Part shown: piece by piece, positions 40,901-50,900 of the stretch
How the letters are laid out: each line of letters starts with the position of its first letter
Position numbering within the stretch: position 1 is the stretch's first letter
Origin: Motacilla alba alba
Lineage: Eukaryota; Chordata; Aves; Passeriformes; Motacillidae
Direction: 5' to 3'
Assembly (NCBI RefSeq): GCF_015832195.1
Contig: NC_052021.1
Coordinates: forward strand, 310,001-374,000
DNA: 64,000 bases
Notes under the pieces: model-generated
Seen by the model: only the letters and a program-made list of their open reading frames with translations
What the model was told of the DNA's origin: nothing
The model's database searches: none
Position numbers and translations under genes: made by a program

Positions 40901-41620
40901 GAGAGTCCCTTAGGGATGAGGTCTGGGTTGGAGGGGTTGTTGACCTGATTGCCAGCTTTTCCTCTGCCTTCCCTGGCTCAGTGGGAGAAAAAGCTAGTGG
41001 ATGTTGGTGCATTCAAAATTTAAGGCTCCTTAAAATGCCAGTGAGCAGGCAGTAGCTTTTGGCTTTGTTGTGTTCTGAGATTTGGCTTTTGAGCAAATGG
41101 TTCATTACAAAATGTCCCAAATGTCATAATTTTCCATACTTTCAGCCTTATCTTAGAAATGGCCAGATAAGTTTTCTTAATGTTGACAAATATTTCTAAG
41201 CTACTAACCAAGCTAATTTCTTTTTATGAGTTAAACCTGTGTTTATACTGTAGATGTGCGAGATAGGGGCAGAACATAGCTGGCAAGTTAATATTCTGTG
41301 TCTCAGAAAATTTTTGTTTTAATTACAAATATTACATAAAATATGGATTTTTGATAAGAAGGCATCTGCAACTTCAGCAACAGTGGAAGTAATGTTATAG
41401 TCTACCATAAATGCAGAACAACATTAATTTTGAAAGATCCCCTTCCAGTCAACTTCCACCACTACTGGTTTTCTATACACTCTACTTCCATAACGCTGAA
41501 GCAGAGCTCATGATTCCTCCACTGCAAGTCATCTATGCATTATTAGGGTGAAATATCACTTTAATAAAGTGAATGGAATGACTGAATTTGAGCTCTAAGT
41601 CAGCTGGGAAAGTTACTGAC
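37996..41620. other. No gene seen, single-copy DNA
   Basis: Short motif-free frames only. A fragment CCACTGCAGTCACAGGATA (about 39572-39590) repeats the right arm of the palindrome at 26755-26789. Confidence 0.6.
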
Positions 41621-41626
41621 ATTCTT
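41621..41626. repeat. ERV-E target site duplication, left copy
   Basis: ATTCTT here and at 50345-50350. The match extends to ATTCTTTA, so the true edge may be a few bases off. Confidence 0.75.
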
Positions 41627-42167
41627 TAATGCCGCTGGCTGGGATACGGGGTGTACCCAGGAGCTGCATCAAAGCCGGATAGCATAGCTCTGAGGGGGGC
41701 TAATCAGCCCAAGCTCTGGCAGTGCCCCTAGCCTATGCCTTAGCAAGCCTTTAGTGATTTCAGCTCAGTGATTATCAGCTCATGAGTGATTTCAGCTCTT
41801 TGGGCTTGCTAGGCTTGGCTGGGGCACGCAGCAGGCATTCGGAAGACCAGGAAAGAGAGGAGAGCGCTGTGTGAGGTTCCAAGACGGTGCCTTTATTGGT
41901 CTTCTTCGTAGCTCTTCCACGGAGTGTCTCGAAGGGTCTCAGGGACAGCGGCTCCGACGAGCCGGGCAGAAACAGGGGTTTATATAGGGCAAGGGAGGAT
42001 TGAGAATTGTCCAATGGTAAGGGTTAAAGGAAAGTGACCTATAGCTTTACAGAGAGATAAGCAAGGGTCCGAGAGCGGGAGAGAGGGGCTCCTTTTGTCC
42101 AGTCATCCTGACTCAGCATTCTGTCTCTGAACGCCAAGGCAGGTTCGCAGGGCCTGTGCCTGCTACA
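41627..42167 (-). mobile_element. ERV-E 3' LTR
   Basis: 541 bp. The minus strand starts TGTAGCAGGC at 42167, has TATATAAA at 41979-41986 and AATAAA at 41892-41897, and ends GCGGCATTA. The bases TAA outside the expected terminal TG on the plus strand are shared with the other LTR, so the precise 3' terminus (CA or CATTA) is unresolved. The env reading frame extends 55 bases into this LTR. Confidence 0.9.
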
Positions 42168-43423
42168 ACTCCACTTTCTGTATTTAGAAAAAAGGCGTTC
42201 CCTATAGCTCTTTTGAAACAATGAACAAGGCATGAGAACATGGCTAATACAATGACAATCACAAGCAAAATCCACAACATTCCCTTAACCAAAGATGCAA
42301 CCCATCCTGTTAATCCCCATTGACTGAACATGTGATTAACCCAGTCCGGGTTGTTTTCTACTTTCAAGTCCTTCACAAGGTCCCTCAGTTTCTGGATGTT
42401 TGCATGGATGGATTCCGAGCGTGAAGAGAGGTTGAAGCAGCACATCCCTTCGAAGTCCTCGCAGCCGTGTCCGTGGGCCAGCAGCAGGAAGTCAATTGCT
42501 GCTCGGTTTTGGAGCAATGCGTGTCTTGTGGTTTCTTCTTCCTTTAAGAGATCGCTCAGGGCTGCAGATGTAGCATTAGCCTGCTTACTGAGCCAACACC
42601 CGAGGTGATTTATTTCACCTAGGGCCTTGGCTGCAGCTACCCATGGTAGGAATAGGGAGACAGCAATCTTTTTTGGTATGTTCCAATCGTATAATCTGGG
42701 ATCGCAATTTTCATCAAATTCTGTGTAGGACCTTTTGCGGCGTTTTAATTCACTTTCTTTTTTCCAATTGTGTAACAAGGTGATATTTGGAGTCAGGGTA
42801 GAAAGTCTCCCAAGGGTACAGGGACCTCCCTGGAGTCGAGAGGGAATCCCAGCCCACACTCTGTCGCCACAGATGAGAAACGTTCCCTTGGGTAATACTT
42901 TGGGATTGAGAGAGGACACAGAGATCACACGAGCAGTGTAATTACACCAATCGGGAGGGTTGTAAGCTTTGTTAATGGGTGATACGTCTTTTCGATATGT
43001 GTTTTTGGTCTGGTCAATTTCTGGCCAATTATTTTTCGGGCGCCTGAAGTAGAATTTGACGCAGTATGTTGCCTTGGAGGACCCCAGCAGGTCCAATTCT
43101 TGGGGTTCCTCTAGAGCATTGGGCAGCATTTTTGTCCACTCATCCCAAGTATCTACCAGGTTGGGTCTCTTACCTGTGGTGCGGAGGAGCTCTGTGTTAT
43201 AGACGGGCCAGTCATCAGCTGCGAAGGGAATTCCTACTAGACATGTGGAAAGTGGGTTATCAACACTTCCCATGGATAGACACATGTTATCCTGTTTTAA
43301 TGTTTTTGCTAAGGTTACCCAAACATTATGGCTAGGCTGTGGGCTAATCCAACCGATGGCATACGGTACGGTGAAGAGCATCCAGGCAGCAGTAAAGACA
43401 GCACCAACGGAGATATTTTTCAT
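42113..43423 (-). CDS. env: ERV-E env, open, covalent CX6CC type
   Basis: 436 codons from the ATG at 43421-43423, no stop. It has a signal peptide-like hydrophobic N-terminus (about 1-25), then a short SU with N-glycosylation sites (161, 213). A furin site RRKR lies at 228-231. TM starts after it with a hydrophobic fusion segment (253-266), a heptad helix, QNRAAIDFLLL at about 305-315 (the immunosuppressive-type segment), CX6CC at 321-329, a membrane helix at 383-402 and a tail. CX6CC marks alpha/gamma-type Env with a disulphide-linked SU and TM, unlike the Env of true betaretroviruses. It mediates receptor binding and fusion in the family. SU is shorter than usual for this type (about 230 residues). 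The C-terminus reads through the PPT-like region into the LTR. Confidence 0.92.
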   Translation of the reverse strand: MKNISVGAVFTAAWMLFTVPYAIGWISPQPSHNVWVTLAKTLKQDNMCLSMGSVDNPLSTCLVGIPFAADDWPVYNTELLRTTGKRPNLVDTWDEWTKMLPNALEEPQELDLLGSSKATYCVKFYFRRPKNNWPEIDQTKNTYRKDVSPINKAYNPPDWCNYTARVISVSSLNPKVLPKGTFLICGDRVWAGIPSRLQGGPCTLGRLSTLTPNITLLHNWKKESELKRRKRSYTEFDENCDPRLYDWNIPKKIAVSLFLPWVAAAKALGEINHLGCWLSKQANATSAALSDLLKEEETTRHALLQNRAAIDFLLLAHGHGCEDFEGMCCFNLSSRSESIHANIQKLRDLVKDLKVENNPDWVNHMFSQWGLTGWVASLVKGMLWILLVIVIVLAMFSCLVHCFKRAIGNAFFLNTESGVVAGTGPANLPWRSETEC

Positions 43424-43683
43424 CTTTGGACAGGAATGGGGCTTCTGATAGGGAATATAAGCAAAATTTGTTACCTTTATGACAAGAGGGTTAGGGTTTT
43501 CTCCCTTGTTCCTTTCCCCCCCCCCCTTTTTTTTTTTTTCTGTAATAAGCTAAGGATAGGGGGGGTAGGTATAGGTTTTTTTGATAAGAGGCAAGAAAAG
43601 GGAACAATAGGGTTTTTAGGGTACAGAGGGGTAAAAACATAAAATTCTAAGGTTCAGAGAACAATTTTGTGTTCAAGCTATGT
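43424..43683 (-). other. ERV-E pol-env spacer with a C11 T13 tract
   Basis: Between the pol stop and the env ATG. On plus it holds C11 (43516-43526) followed by T13 (43527-43539), so the viral strand reads A13 G11, an all-purine tract. The env splice acceptor should lie in or upstream of this stretch. Confidence 0.7.
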
Positions 43684-46491
43684 CTAGCTTCTGGCTAAAT
43701 GCAGCAGAATGTTATTCAGCTTTCTGTTTTGTCTGCTGTCGCATGGGGGACGGTCTTTCCCTATGTATGTGGAGATTCGGCGACGTCTTCGTCTCCAGGC
43801 AGAGCTTGTTTGGTTCTGAGGAGGACTTGTGTTTGACTCAGGAGGGTTCTTGTCAGTGTTTGTAGCGGTAGTGTTTGCGGTGCCTAGGTATGGTTTGGTG
43901 TTTTTTCCTGGGTACCATCTTGGACCTGATGGTAGTAGAACACACGCATACCCTCTTCCCCAGGTGATCAGTTGGAAAGGTCCTGTGATTTGATGTGTTT
44001 CTGGGTCCTTCACTAGCACAGGTGGTTTCTCGGTGAGCTTTGCTTGGGTGGTATTTGCAAAGTGCCGAAGTATTGGTGGGTCAGGCTCTGATGTTGTACA
44101 GTTTAGGAAGTTGATGACATAGAGAGCCTTGCAAAGTCTTTCAACTGGAGATATGGCTCTTGTTTCTCCTTGCTGCTGATTGAGGACTCTTTTGAGGGTT
44201 TGATGTGTCCTTTCTACGATGGATTGTCCTGTGGGGTTTGCAGGTATGCCTGTCTTGTGTTCTATTCCCCACTCACTGAAGAACTCTTTTAGCTTACGAG
44301 AGGTATAGGCAGGTCCATTGTCTGTTTTGATCTCCTTTGGTACTCCCGGGGTAGCAAAGGCAAGGAGGAAGTGCTTTATGGTGTGCTGTGCAGTTTCTCC
44401 TGTATGTGATGATGCAAACACTGCTCCTGAAAATGTGTCGACCGATACATGCACATATTTTGACCTTCCAAAGGGTGTGAAGTGAGTTACATCTGTCTGC
44501 CACAGCAGGCAGCTGTTCAGACCTCAGGGATTGACTCCTGTCCCCATGGATGGTATCTGGTAGTTTTGACAGCTCGGGCATGTAGCAACAATAGCTTTAG
44601 CCTGCTCCTTTGAAAGCTTGAACATTCTGATAAGGGCAGGTACATTTTGATGAAAAAATGCATACGACAACTTTGCCTGGGCAAAGATGTTAGGAACATT
44701 AGCAGTCTCTACTGCCATGGCTAGTGCATCCGCTCTCCTGTTCCCTTCTGTGATGATGCCTGGGAGGTCGGTATGTGACCTCACATGCATTATATGATAG
44801 GGTTGCTTTCTGCTGGAAATAAGGCGTGTTAATGCAGAAATCAATTGGTGTAACTTTGGATTGGAAAGGTCTTTGAGAAGAGCATGTTCTGCTCTCATAG
44901 CTATACCAGCGACATAAGCTGAATCTGTGACCAAATTAAAGGGTCTGTCTTTGAATTTCTCAAAGGCTCTGACAACAGCTGCTAACTCTGCAATCTGTGG
45001 AGATCCCTCCACTATTTCAATATCAGATTCCCATTCTTGGGTATTTGGGTCTTTCCATGTTATTACCGACTTGTGGGATGACCCTGAGCCATCTGTAAAG
45101 ATGGTTAGAGTTTTGAGAGGAGTCCTGCTTTGGACTAATTTTGGGGTCAGATGAAAGGTCACATCCCAATTAAAAAGTTTGTGTTTTGGGATATGAACTG
45201 AAATTTGGCCTGCATAGCTATCTAGGGCAAACTGGAGACTTTCATTGGTCTGAAGCAAATGCTCCAGGTCCCCAGTGGTCAGTGGCAAGTATATGCATGT
45301 GAACTCACACCCTGCAAGAGAGCGGAGGCGAGATCTAGCCTTTTTTATTAGATGTGCCATGATTTCTTGGAAGGTGGTAATTGTCTTTTTAGGTTGGTTA
45401 TTTGTAAAGATCCACTCCAGGATCAGCAAAGGGTCTCTAAGTTGAGTGTCCCACTGGAAAATCAGTCCATAAAACCGAGGTGCTTTTCCCAAAATGACGA
45501 ACTGGAAGGGCAGGCTGGGTTCAAAGCGATGGGCTTTGCGTGAAGACAGGGCTTCTTGGACTTTGGTGATGGCATCTCGGGCCTCTGTTGTGAGAGTGCA
45601 TGGAGAGTCCAGATCCTCGTGGCCACGGAGAAGGTTGAACAGGGGAGCGAGGTCCTCTGTTGTGATTCCTAGCAGGGGACGCACCCAGTTGATGGATCCA
45701 CACAGGCTGTGTAAGTCCCTCAGGGTCTTTGGGTCGTCTCGGATGGCGAGCTGCTGGGGTACGATGGTCCTTTCCCGGATCTGGAAGCCAAGGTAAGTCC
45801 ATGGGTTGGTGTACTGTACTTTGTCCTCACAGATCTCAAATCCTGCCTTTTCTATGGTTTTAATAGTCTTTTTAACTGCTTTGTCCAGGTAAGCTTTTTC
45901 TGATGCACAGACCAGGATGTCATCCATACAGTGGAAAATGATTGCCTCTGGGAATAGCTTCCGAACGGGAGACAGGATGTGAGCAACATACCACTGGCAT
46001 ATAGTAGGACTGGACTTTAATCCTTGAGGCAGAAAGCGCCAATGATATCTTTTAAGTGGAGCCTCCCTGTTAAGGGATGGCACCGAGAAAGCAAACTGTG
46101 GGGCATCGAGAGGGTGCAGAGGTATGCTGAAAAAGCAGTCTTTAATGTCTATGATAGCAAGTGTCCAGTCTCTAGGCAGCATCGATGGGGAGGGCAGGCC
46201 TGGCTGTAAGGGGCCCATGTCCTCGACAACTTCGTTGATTTTGCGAAGGTCGTGGAGGAGCCTCCACCTGTCCGTTCCAGGCTTTTTCAGTACGAAGACT
46301 GGAGAGTTCCAAGGGCTGGTGGTCTCAACGATGTGGCCTTTGGTTAGCTGTTCTTCCACGAGAGCTTGTAGTGCGCGCAGCTTTTCTTCGGAAAGGGGCC
46401 ACTGCTCAATCCAGATCGGGTCATGGCTTTTCCAGGTGAGTTGAGGAGTATCTGGCAGTGCGCGCTCCTCAGTGGCCCCAGTTAGAAATCC
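43684..46491 (-). pseudogene. pol: ERV-E pol (RT, RNase H, integrase), one in-frame stop
   Basis: A single frame from the -1 site at 46485-46491 to 43684, interrupted by one TGA at 44524-44526 between the integrase zinc domain and core (ERV-D has Arg there). RT: first Asp in AIIDIKDCFF; the catalytic loop reads CMDD, not YMDD. RNase H motifs are present (IFTDGSG, IAELAA, VTDSAY). In the integrase zinc site the first His position is Tyr (LSYAFFH; ERV-D has LSHQQYH), while CPSC remains. The core has KTDNGPAYTS and SIVERTHQ. The C-terminus has an R6 run (AWRRRRRRIS). Thus pol is probably dead for three separate reasons. Confidence 0.9.
46485..46491 (-). promoter_or_regulatory. ERV-E pro-pol -1 frameshift site GGATTTC
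   Basis: The pro frame reads cag GAT TTC TAA, the same position and design as ERV-D's GGATTTT. A slip back by one base gives the pol frame. Confidence 0.75.
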
Positions 46492-47119
46492 TGGCTGGGA
46501 ATATGTAGGGAGGCCCCCCATTGGGATAGAATGTCCCTTCCCCAAAGGGTGATGGGGGCCCTTACCACGAATGGGCGGATGGTTGCCAGCTTGCCTTCAG
46601 GCCCTTCGACGAGGACGTTGTTCTTGCTCCGCATGGACACTGTGGCTCCACCGATCCCTGAAATCATGCCTGGCACTGGCTGTAGATCCCAGTGTGCTGG
46701 CCACTCTGAGCGAGCGATGATGGTCACATCAGCACCAGTGTCCAGCATCCCTGGCAGGTGGAACTTTTCTCCTCTGCAGGTGAGACCACACTCGATGGTA
46801 GGCTTACTTGGTCCCACAACTTATGCCCACATTGCTGTAGGGTTGAGAGGAAGCTGCTCCCTGTGATTCTTTGGGAGTAGAAAAGCCTGTGCAATTGGAG
46901 TTCCCTTTGAAAGAAAATATGGTAAGTCCATGCAGTACACCTGGACAAGGATTTCCTGTCCTGGGTGCACTGTCTGCACCTCTGGAACAACAAAGATCTC
47001 CTTTGGGCTATGAACAGTGTCACCTATAATTAAGATGTTAGATGGACCGCCTTTTGGCCCACGTTTGCCTGTGGGAACACGATAAACATCTTTATTTTTA
47101 AAGTCAATGGACAGAGCAG

Positions 47120-49473
47120 TTACCACCTGGCGCCTTGTTCCCATCGGTGTCGCTCCGTGTGTTGGACCCTCTTCAGGTGTTCTGGAATCTCCCGGGGTGG
47201 TGCGTGGATGGGTCTGGGTGGCCTTTGATTTGTTGTCATAGCCCGGGGCTCCACCGGGCTCCAAGACCCGTTTCCCGAATACGGCTGGTAGCGCGGCTGG
47301 TGCTGGGGCCTTCGGTAGGCGTAGCCAGGGTATCGGGCAGGCGGCCTGTCTGGACAGTCCCTCATAAAATGTGTCAAATCTCCACAGTACAGGCAGCGAG
47401 TCTGGTCTTTAGAAGCCAGAGCTGCATATGCACCAGAAACTCCTTCAGCAATACCCTTAGAAACTGCTTCTGCCACTGTATTGTCACTGGACAAATGACG
47501 TGTGCAGCTTTCCAGCATTTGCTCTATGGTAGGTTCTGTGTCCAGGGGTAGAGCCCTCAGAATTGTTTTGCATTTTTCATTAGCATTACTCATGACAAGT
47601 TTACACAACAATTCTTTTCTTGCCTCTGTGCTCTCTATCTGTTTTTCTAGAGCATCTTTAACTCTATCCACAAATTTGATAAAGCTTTCTTCTACTCCTT
47701 GTTTGATATTAGAAAAATGTTGGGAAGGAATGGAATCATCTGGGGTAAGAAGTAAGGAGGTTTTTGCTGCCATAGCCAGGTCCTGCAATGCTTCCTTAGG
47801 TAAGGTATCAGCCTGATCATTAGGTTTCTGTAAATCCCCTTCACCGGCTAGCTGTTCAAGTGTAAGATCTGGCCTATCAGCTTTTTTAGCATATGAATTT
47901 GATAATGTTTTCAATTGTTTTTTCCAATGCCTTTCCCATAGCATATATTCTGCTGGGGAAAGGAGGCAGTGGGCCATATTCTTAATATCGTGGGGTACCA
48001 AGATATGTGCTGAGAACGTGGCTTCTAGGAAATTTCTAAAAATATGAGAGTTTCTGCCATGTTCTTTAGCTGTGTTCCTTAGCTGTATGAGTTCCTTATT
48101 TGTTAGAGGTTCCCACGTTTTTCGGGTAGTGGCCCCCCCTCTTTTTCCTTTTTTATAATCTACTGGGAAGGCAGAAATTCTCTGTGCCATTTCCCAATCC
48201 CCTGCCTTTGCAGCTTCGAGCTTAATTTGGGCCCATGCATCAATATACTGTGTATCAGAATCAGAGTCACTGTCACTGCTGTCCGAGGAGGAGGAGGAGT
48301 GAGAGCGAGAGCGACCCTTATGCTTTTTGTGTTGTGTTGGAGCTGGCTTTGGCAGAGCTTTTTGGGACTGTGGTGGATTTGAGGAAGCACACGGCAAGGC
48401 TTGGCTACAGGGGGTTTGCAGTGGCGCTGGGATGGCAACAACTCGGGTAGCACAGCACGCACAGGATTGAGGCACATGGGGGGGTGGGGTGGTACCGTGG
48501 GGGGTGTCCGAGGTTCCGTGCGAGGGACACTGAGGGTGGGTGGGCGGCTGGGAAGCCGGGGGATGGGGGCAAGGGGGATGCGGGGGGGCGTTGGGGTTGG
48601 GGGGGGCTGCCGCGGGTACAGCGTGGTTTGCAGGGGCTGCGGCAGCCGGGCAGGCAGGGAGACCTGCTGCTGCAGCACAGCTTGGGGCAGAGATACACGC
48701 AGGGGCGGGGGGCCAGCAGCAGGGGCGGGGGCTGTGTTTGAGGGGCCGGCAGGGACGGCAGGGACGGCGGCAGGGGAGATAAGAGCACCCGTGGCAGGAG
48801 GGGAGGGAGCAATCGCAGAGGTAGGGGAGGAGGTGGGGTGCACACAGGATACCGCGGGTTGCACATTACACGGAAAGGGATTCGTGCTTCCCGCGTCCGG
48901 AGGGGAAGGCGGGGGGAGGGCGGGCCGCGCGGACCCCGCAGGCGCGGCGGGGAGGGTAGAGAACGGCGCGAGGTTTGTATTAGTAGTTCCTGACAGAGGA
49001 GTTAGTTGTGAGTTGGGATCAGACGCCGCAGTAGGACCCAGGGAAGGAGAGGATGTGACAGCGACCTTATCAGCACAATTTGCATTTGGAGGGTCTGTTG
49101 GGACAGATAAGATCGTATCTCTGTTTTTCCCTGAGGTGTTAGTAGGAGAAGAACTTTTGTTAACTACCTCTACGGCTTTTGTTATAATATGAAAAATAGG
49201 TATAAAGCGAGCTACAGATAGATCTTGTTTGGACTGTAAAAGATAGAGTCTAATTCCAACCTGATCCCAAAAAGAATCTAGCTTTATAGTGTTTGTAGTA
49301 ACATCAGGAAACTGGAGGATTATCCATTTTATAAACTTTTTCAGATTAGATTTTGAAAGATTACCTTTAGAAAAAGAGAAGTTGTTAGTAGATAGGATTT
49401 CTAGGATTAGTAAATAAATTTCTCTCTTTTTATCCTGGGATCTTGTACTAAGTTTAGATCCCATTAATCCCAT
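47120..49473 (-). pseudogene. gag: ERV-E gag, one frameshift in the linker
   Basis: The N-terminal frame starts at ATG 49471-49473 (MGLMGSKLS; a second ATG at 49464 gives the myristoyl-type MGSKLS). It encodes matrix, then a very Pro-rich linker. Capsid and nucleocapsid lie in another frame that ends at 47120, so a frameshift falls between about 48400 and 48500. A G7 run (plus) at 48478-48484 is a likely spot. The linker ends in a basic-serine-acidic block (KKHKGRSRSH, then SSSSSDSSDSDSDSD). The major homology region is IKQGVEESFIKFVDRV. A single knuckle is CLYCGDLTHFMRDC. Without the frameshift the layout matches ERV-D. Confidence 0.88.
47270..47276 (-). promoter_or_regulatory. ERV-E gag-pro -1 frameshift site GGGAAAC
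   Basis: The gag frame reads tcG GGA AAC ggg, the canonical heptamer also used by Mason-Pfizer monkey virus. It differs from ERV-D's AAAAAAC. The pro frame opens directly downstream. Confidence 0.85.
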
Positions 49474-49803
49474 TGCCTACCAGCAGAAAAAAGAGAAAAA
49501 AAAGAAAAAAACTAAAAAGAGACCCAAGTGAATTTTTTGCGCGCAAGAAAGGCTGATTTTTAAAACTTACACTTTTTCAGCCAGATGGGGTCAAGAGTCT
49601 GCTGGTAGGTGGTCTTTTCCGTCTCAAGTCTCCTCGGACAGTCGTCCAGCTGTCAAGGTGAGGTTCGACTGAGTCCCTCCGAGGCAGGCCTTCTAAAACG
49701 GAGGCCTTACTTCTTCTGGGGTTTGACGATCCGAAGGCAGTTACTATTTCAGGAAGAAATGCTGCTCTCCAGGGTTTCAGGTCCCCTCGTTCGGTGCGTC
49801 AGT
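49474..49803 (-). other. ERV-E leader with unclear primer binding site
   Basis: Directly inside the LTR the minus strand reads TTAACTGACGCACCGAACGAG. No exact TGG-starting PBS is present. GCACCGAACGAGGGGACC loosely recalls a Lys-type site with changes. The rest is an AG-rich leader. Confidence 0.5.
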
Positions 49804-50344
49804 TAATGCCGCTGGCTGGGATACGGGGTGTACCCAGGAGCTGCATCAAAGCCGGATAGCATAGCTCTGAGGGGGGCTAATCAGCCCAAGCTCTGGCAAT
49901 GCCACTAGCCTATGCCTTAGCAAGCCTTTAGTGATTTCAGCTCAGTGATTCTCAGCTCATGAGTGATTTCAGCTCTTTGGGCTTGCTAGGCTTGGCTGGG
50001 GCATGCAGCAGGCATTCGGAAGACCAGGAAAGAGAGGAGAGCGCTGTGTGAGTTTCCAAGATGATGTCTTTATTGGTCTTCTTCGTAGCTCTTCCACGGA
50101 GTGTCTCGAAGGGTCTCAGGGACAGCGGCTCCGACGAGCCGGGCAGAAACAGGGGTTTATATAGGGCAAGGGAGGATTGAGAATTGTCCAATGGTAAGGG
50201 TTAAAGGAAAGTGACCTATAGCTTTACAGAGAGATAAGCAAGGGTCCGAGAGCGGGAGAGAGGGGCTCCTTTTGTCCAGTCATCCTGACTCAGCATTCTG
50301 TCTCTGAACGCCAAGGCAGGTTCGCAGGGCCTGTGCCTGCTACA
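49804..50344 (-). mobile_element. ERV-E 5' LTR
   Basis: 541 bp, about 98.5% identical to the 3' copy. TATATAAA is at 50157-50164 and AATAAA at 50069-50074 on the minus strand. Most differences cluster around the AATAAA (GTGCC versus TGTC). Confidence 0.92.
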
Positions 50345-50350
50345 ATTCTT
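50345..50350. repeat. ERV-E target site duplication, right copy
   Basis: ATTCTT, matching 41621-41626. Confidence 0.75.
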
Positions 50351-50586
50351 TACTCTAGATTTGCATATAAGAGTCAGAGTTGGAAGAAGTCTGTTTTCAG
50401 ACTTAGTCCTAATTTCATTAAACTGGGCATCATGCCATATGTTTTCCATTGTTATTTCATACAGAAGATACGACTTAATATGACTGCTGAAATTTTTAGG
50501 TTTCACACTTCAAATTCAGGAAAGACTACTCCATTGAAAATAATAGTTCAGAATTTAAATTTAGCATATTTGTTAATATAGCTACA

Positions 50587-50894
50587 TGTCTTAATAGAAA
50601 AGTTACATACCGTTGTCTCCTTCTCACAAAAGTTTCATACCTTCTTGGTGTTTTCTCATGGACAGCTCCTCAGAGCACTGACTCTTTCTTCTTCACACAG
50701 TAGCCAACTGCCTCCAGTTTCCTTTTTAACTAGCCAACCCACTCTTTTATAGTACTCTTTTCTCATTGGTCACAGCTGTGGCCTGTTAAAGACAGGCCTA
50801 TTCCTAATCTTGGATAATTGACCCAGCTGCAACTCCTTAGGGGTAAGATTACTTTCTACACTATCTTTGTTTTCTTATATTCTATCCCCCCACA
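50587..50894 (-). mobile_element. Solo LTR, 308 bp
   Basis: Minus-strand LTR starting TGTGGGGGGATAG at 50894 and ending AAGACA at 50587. TATAAAAG lies near 50751-50758. Flanks are GCTACA (50581-50586) and GCTACC (50895-50900), a 6-bp duplication with one mismatch. No internal sequence. Confidence 0.78.
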
Positions 50895-50900
50895 GCTACC

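Larger units (their letters stand above)
46482..47276 (-). pseudogene. pro: ERV-E pro, one in-frame stop
   Basis: The frame is entered at the gag-pro slippery site (47270-47276). It has a linker and a domain with GDTVHSPKEIFVV and LSKGTPIAQAFLL (the same layout as ERV-D), then a TAA at 46821-46823 (ERV-D has Glu at this position). The retropepsin follows in the same frame: MLDTGADVTII, GIGGATVSM, LWGRDILSQWG. Ends at TAA 46482-46484. The stop precedes the protease, so no active enzyme should be made. Confidence 0.88.
41627..50344 (-). mobile_element. ERV-E, full-length provirus with env
   Basis: An 8.7-kb minus-strand provirus: 5' LTR 49804-50344, leader, gag, pro, pol, env, 3' LTR 41627-42167, with a matching short flank repeat. 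Pol and pro are clearly related to ERV-D; env is of a different type (covalent, CX6CC). The LTRs differ at about eight positions over 541 bp. Gag, pro and pol each carry at least one disabling change, whereas env is open. Confidence 0.92.

Noticed and set aside
48401..49192. 263-codon plus frame opposite ERV-E gag linker
   Set aside because: It is antisense to the Pro-rich Gag linker, and its Gly/Ala/Arg content mirrors that. A shadow.
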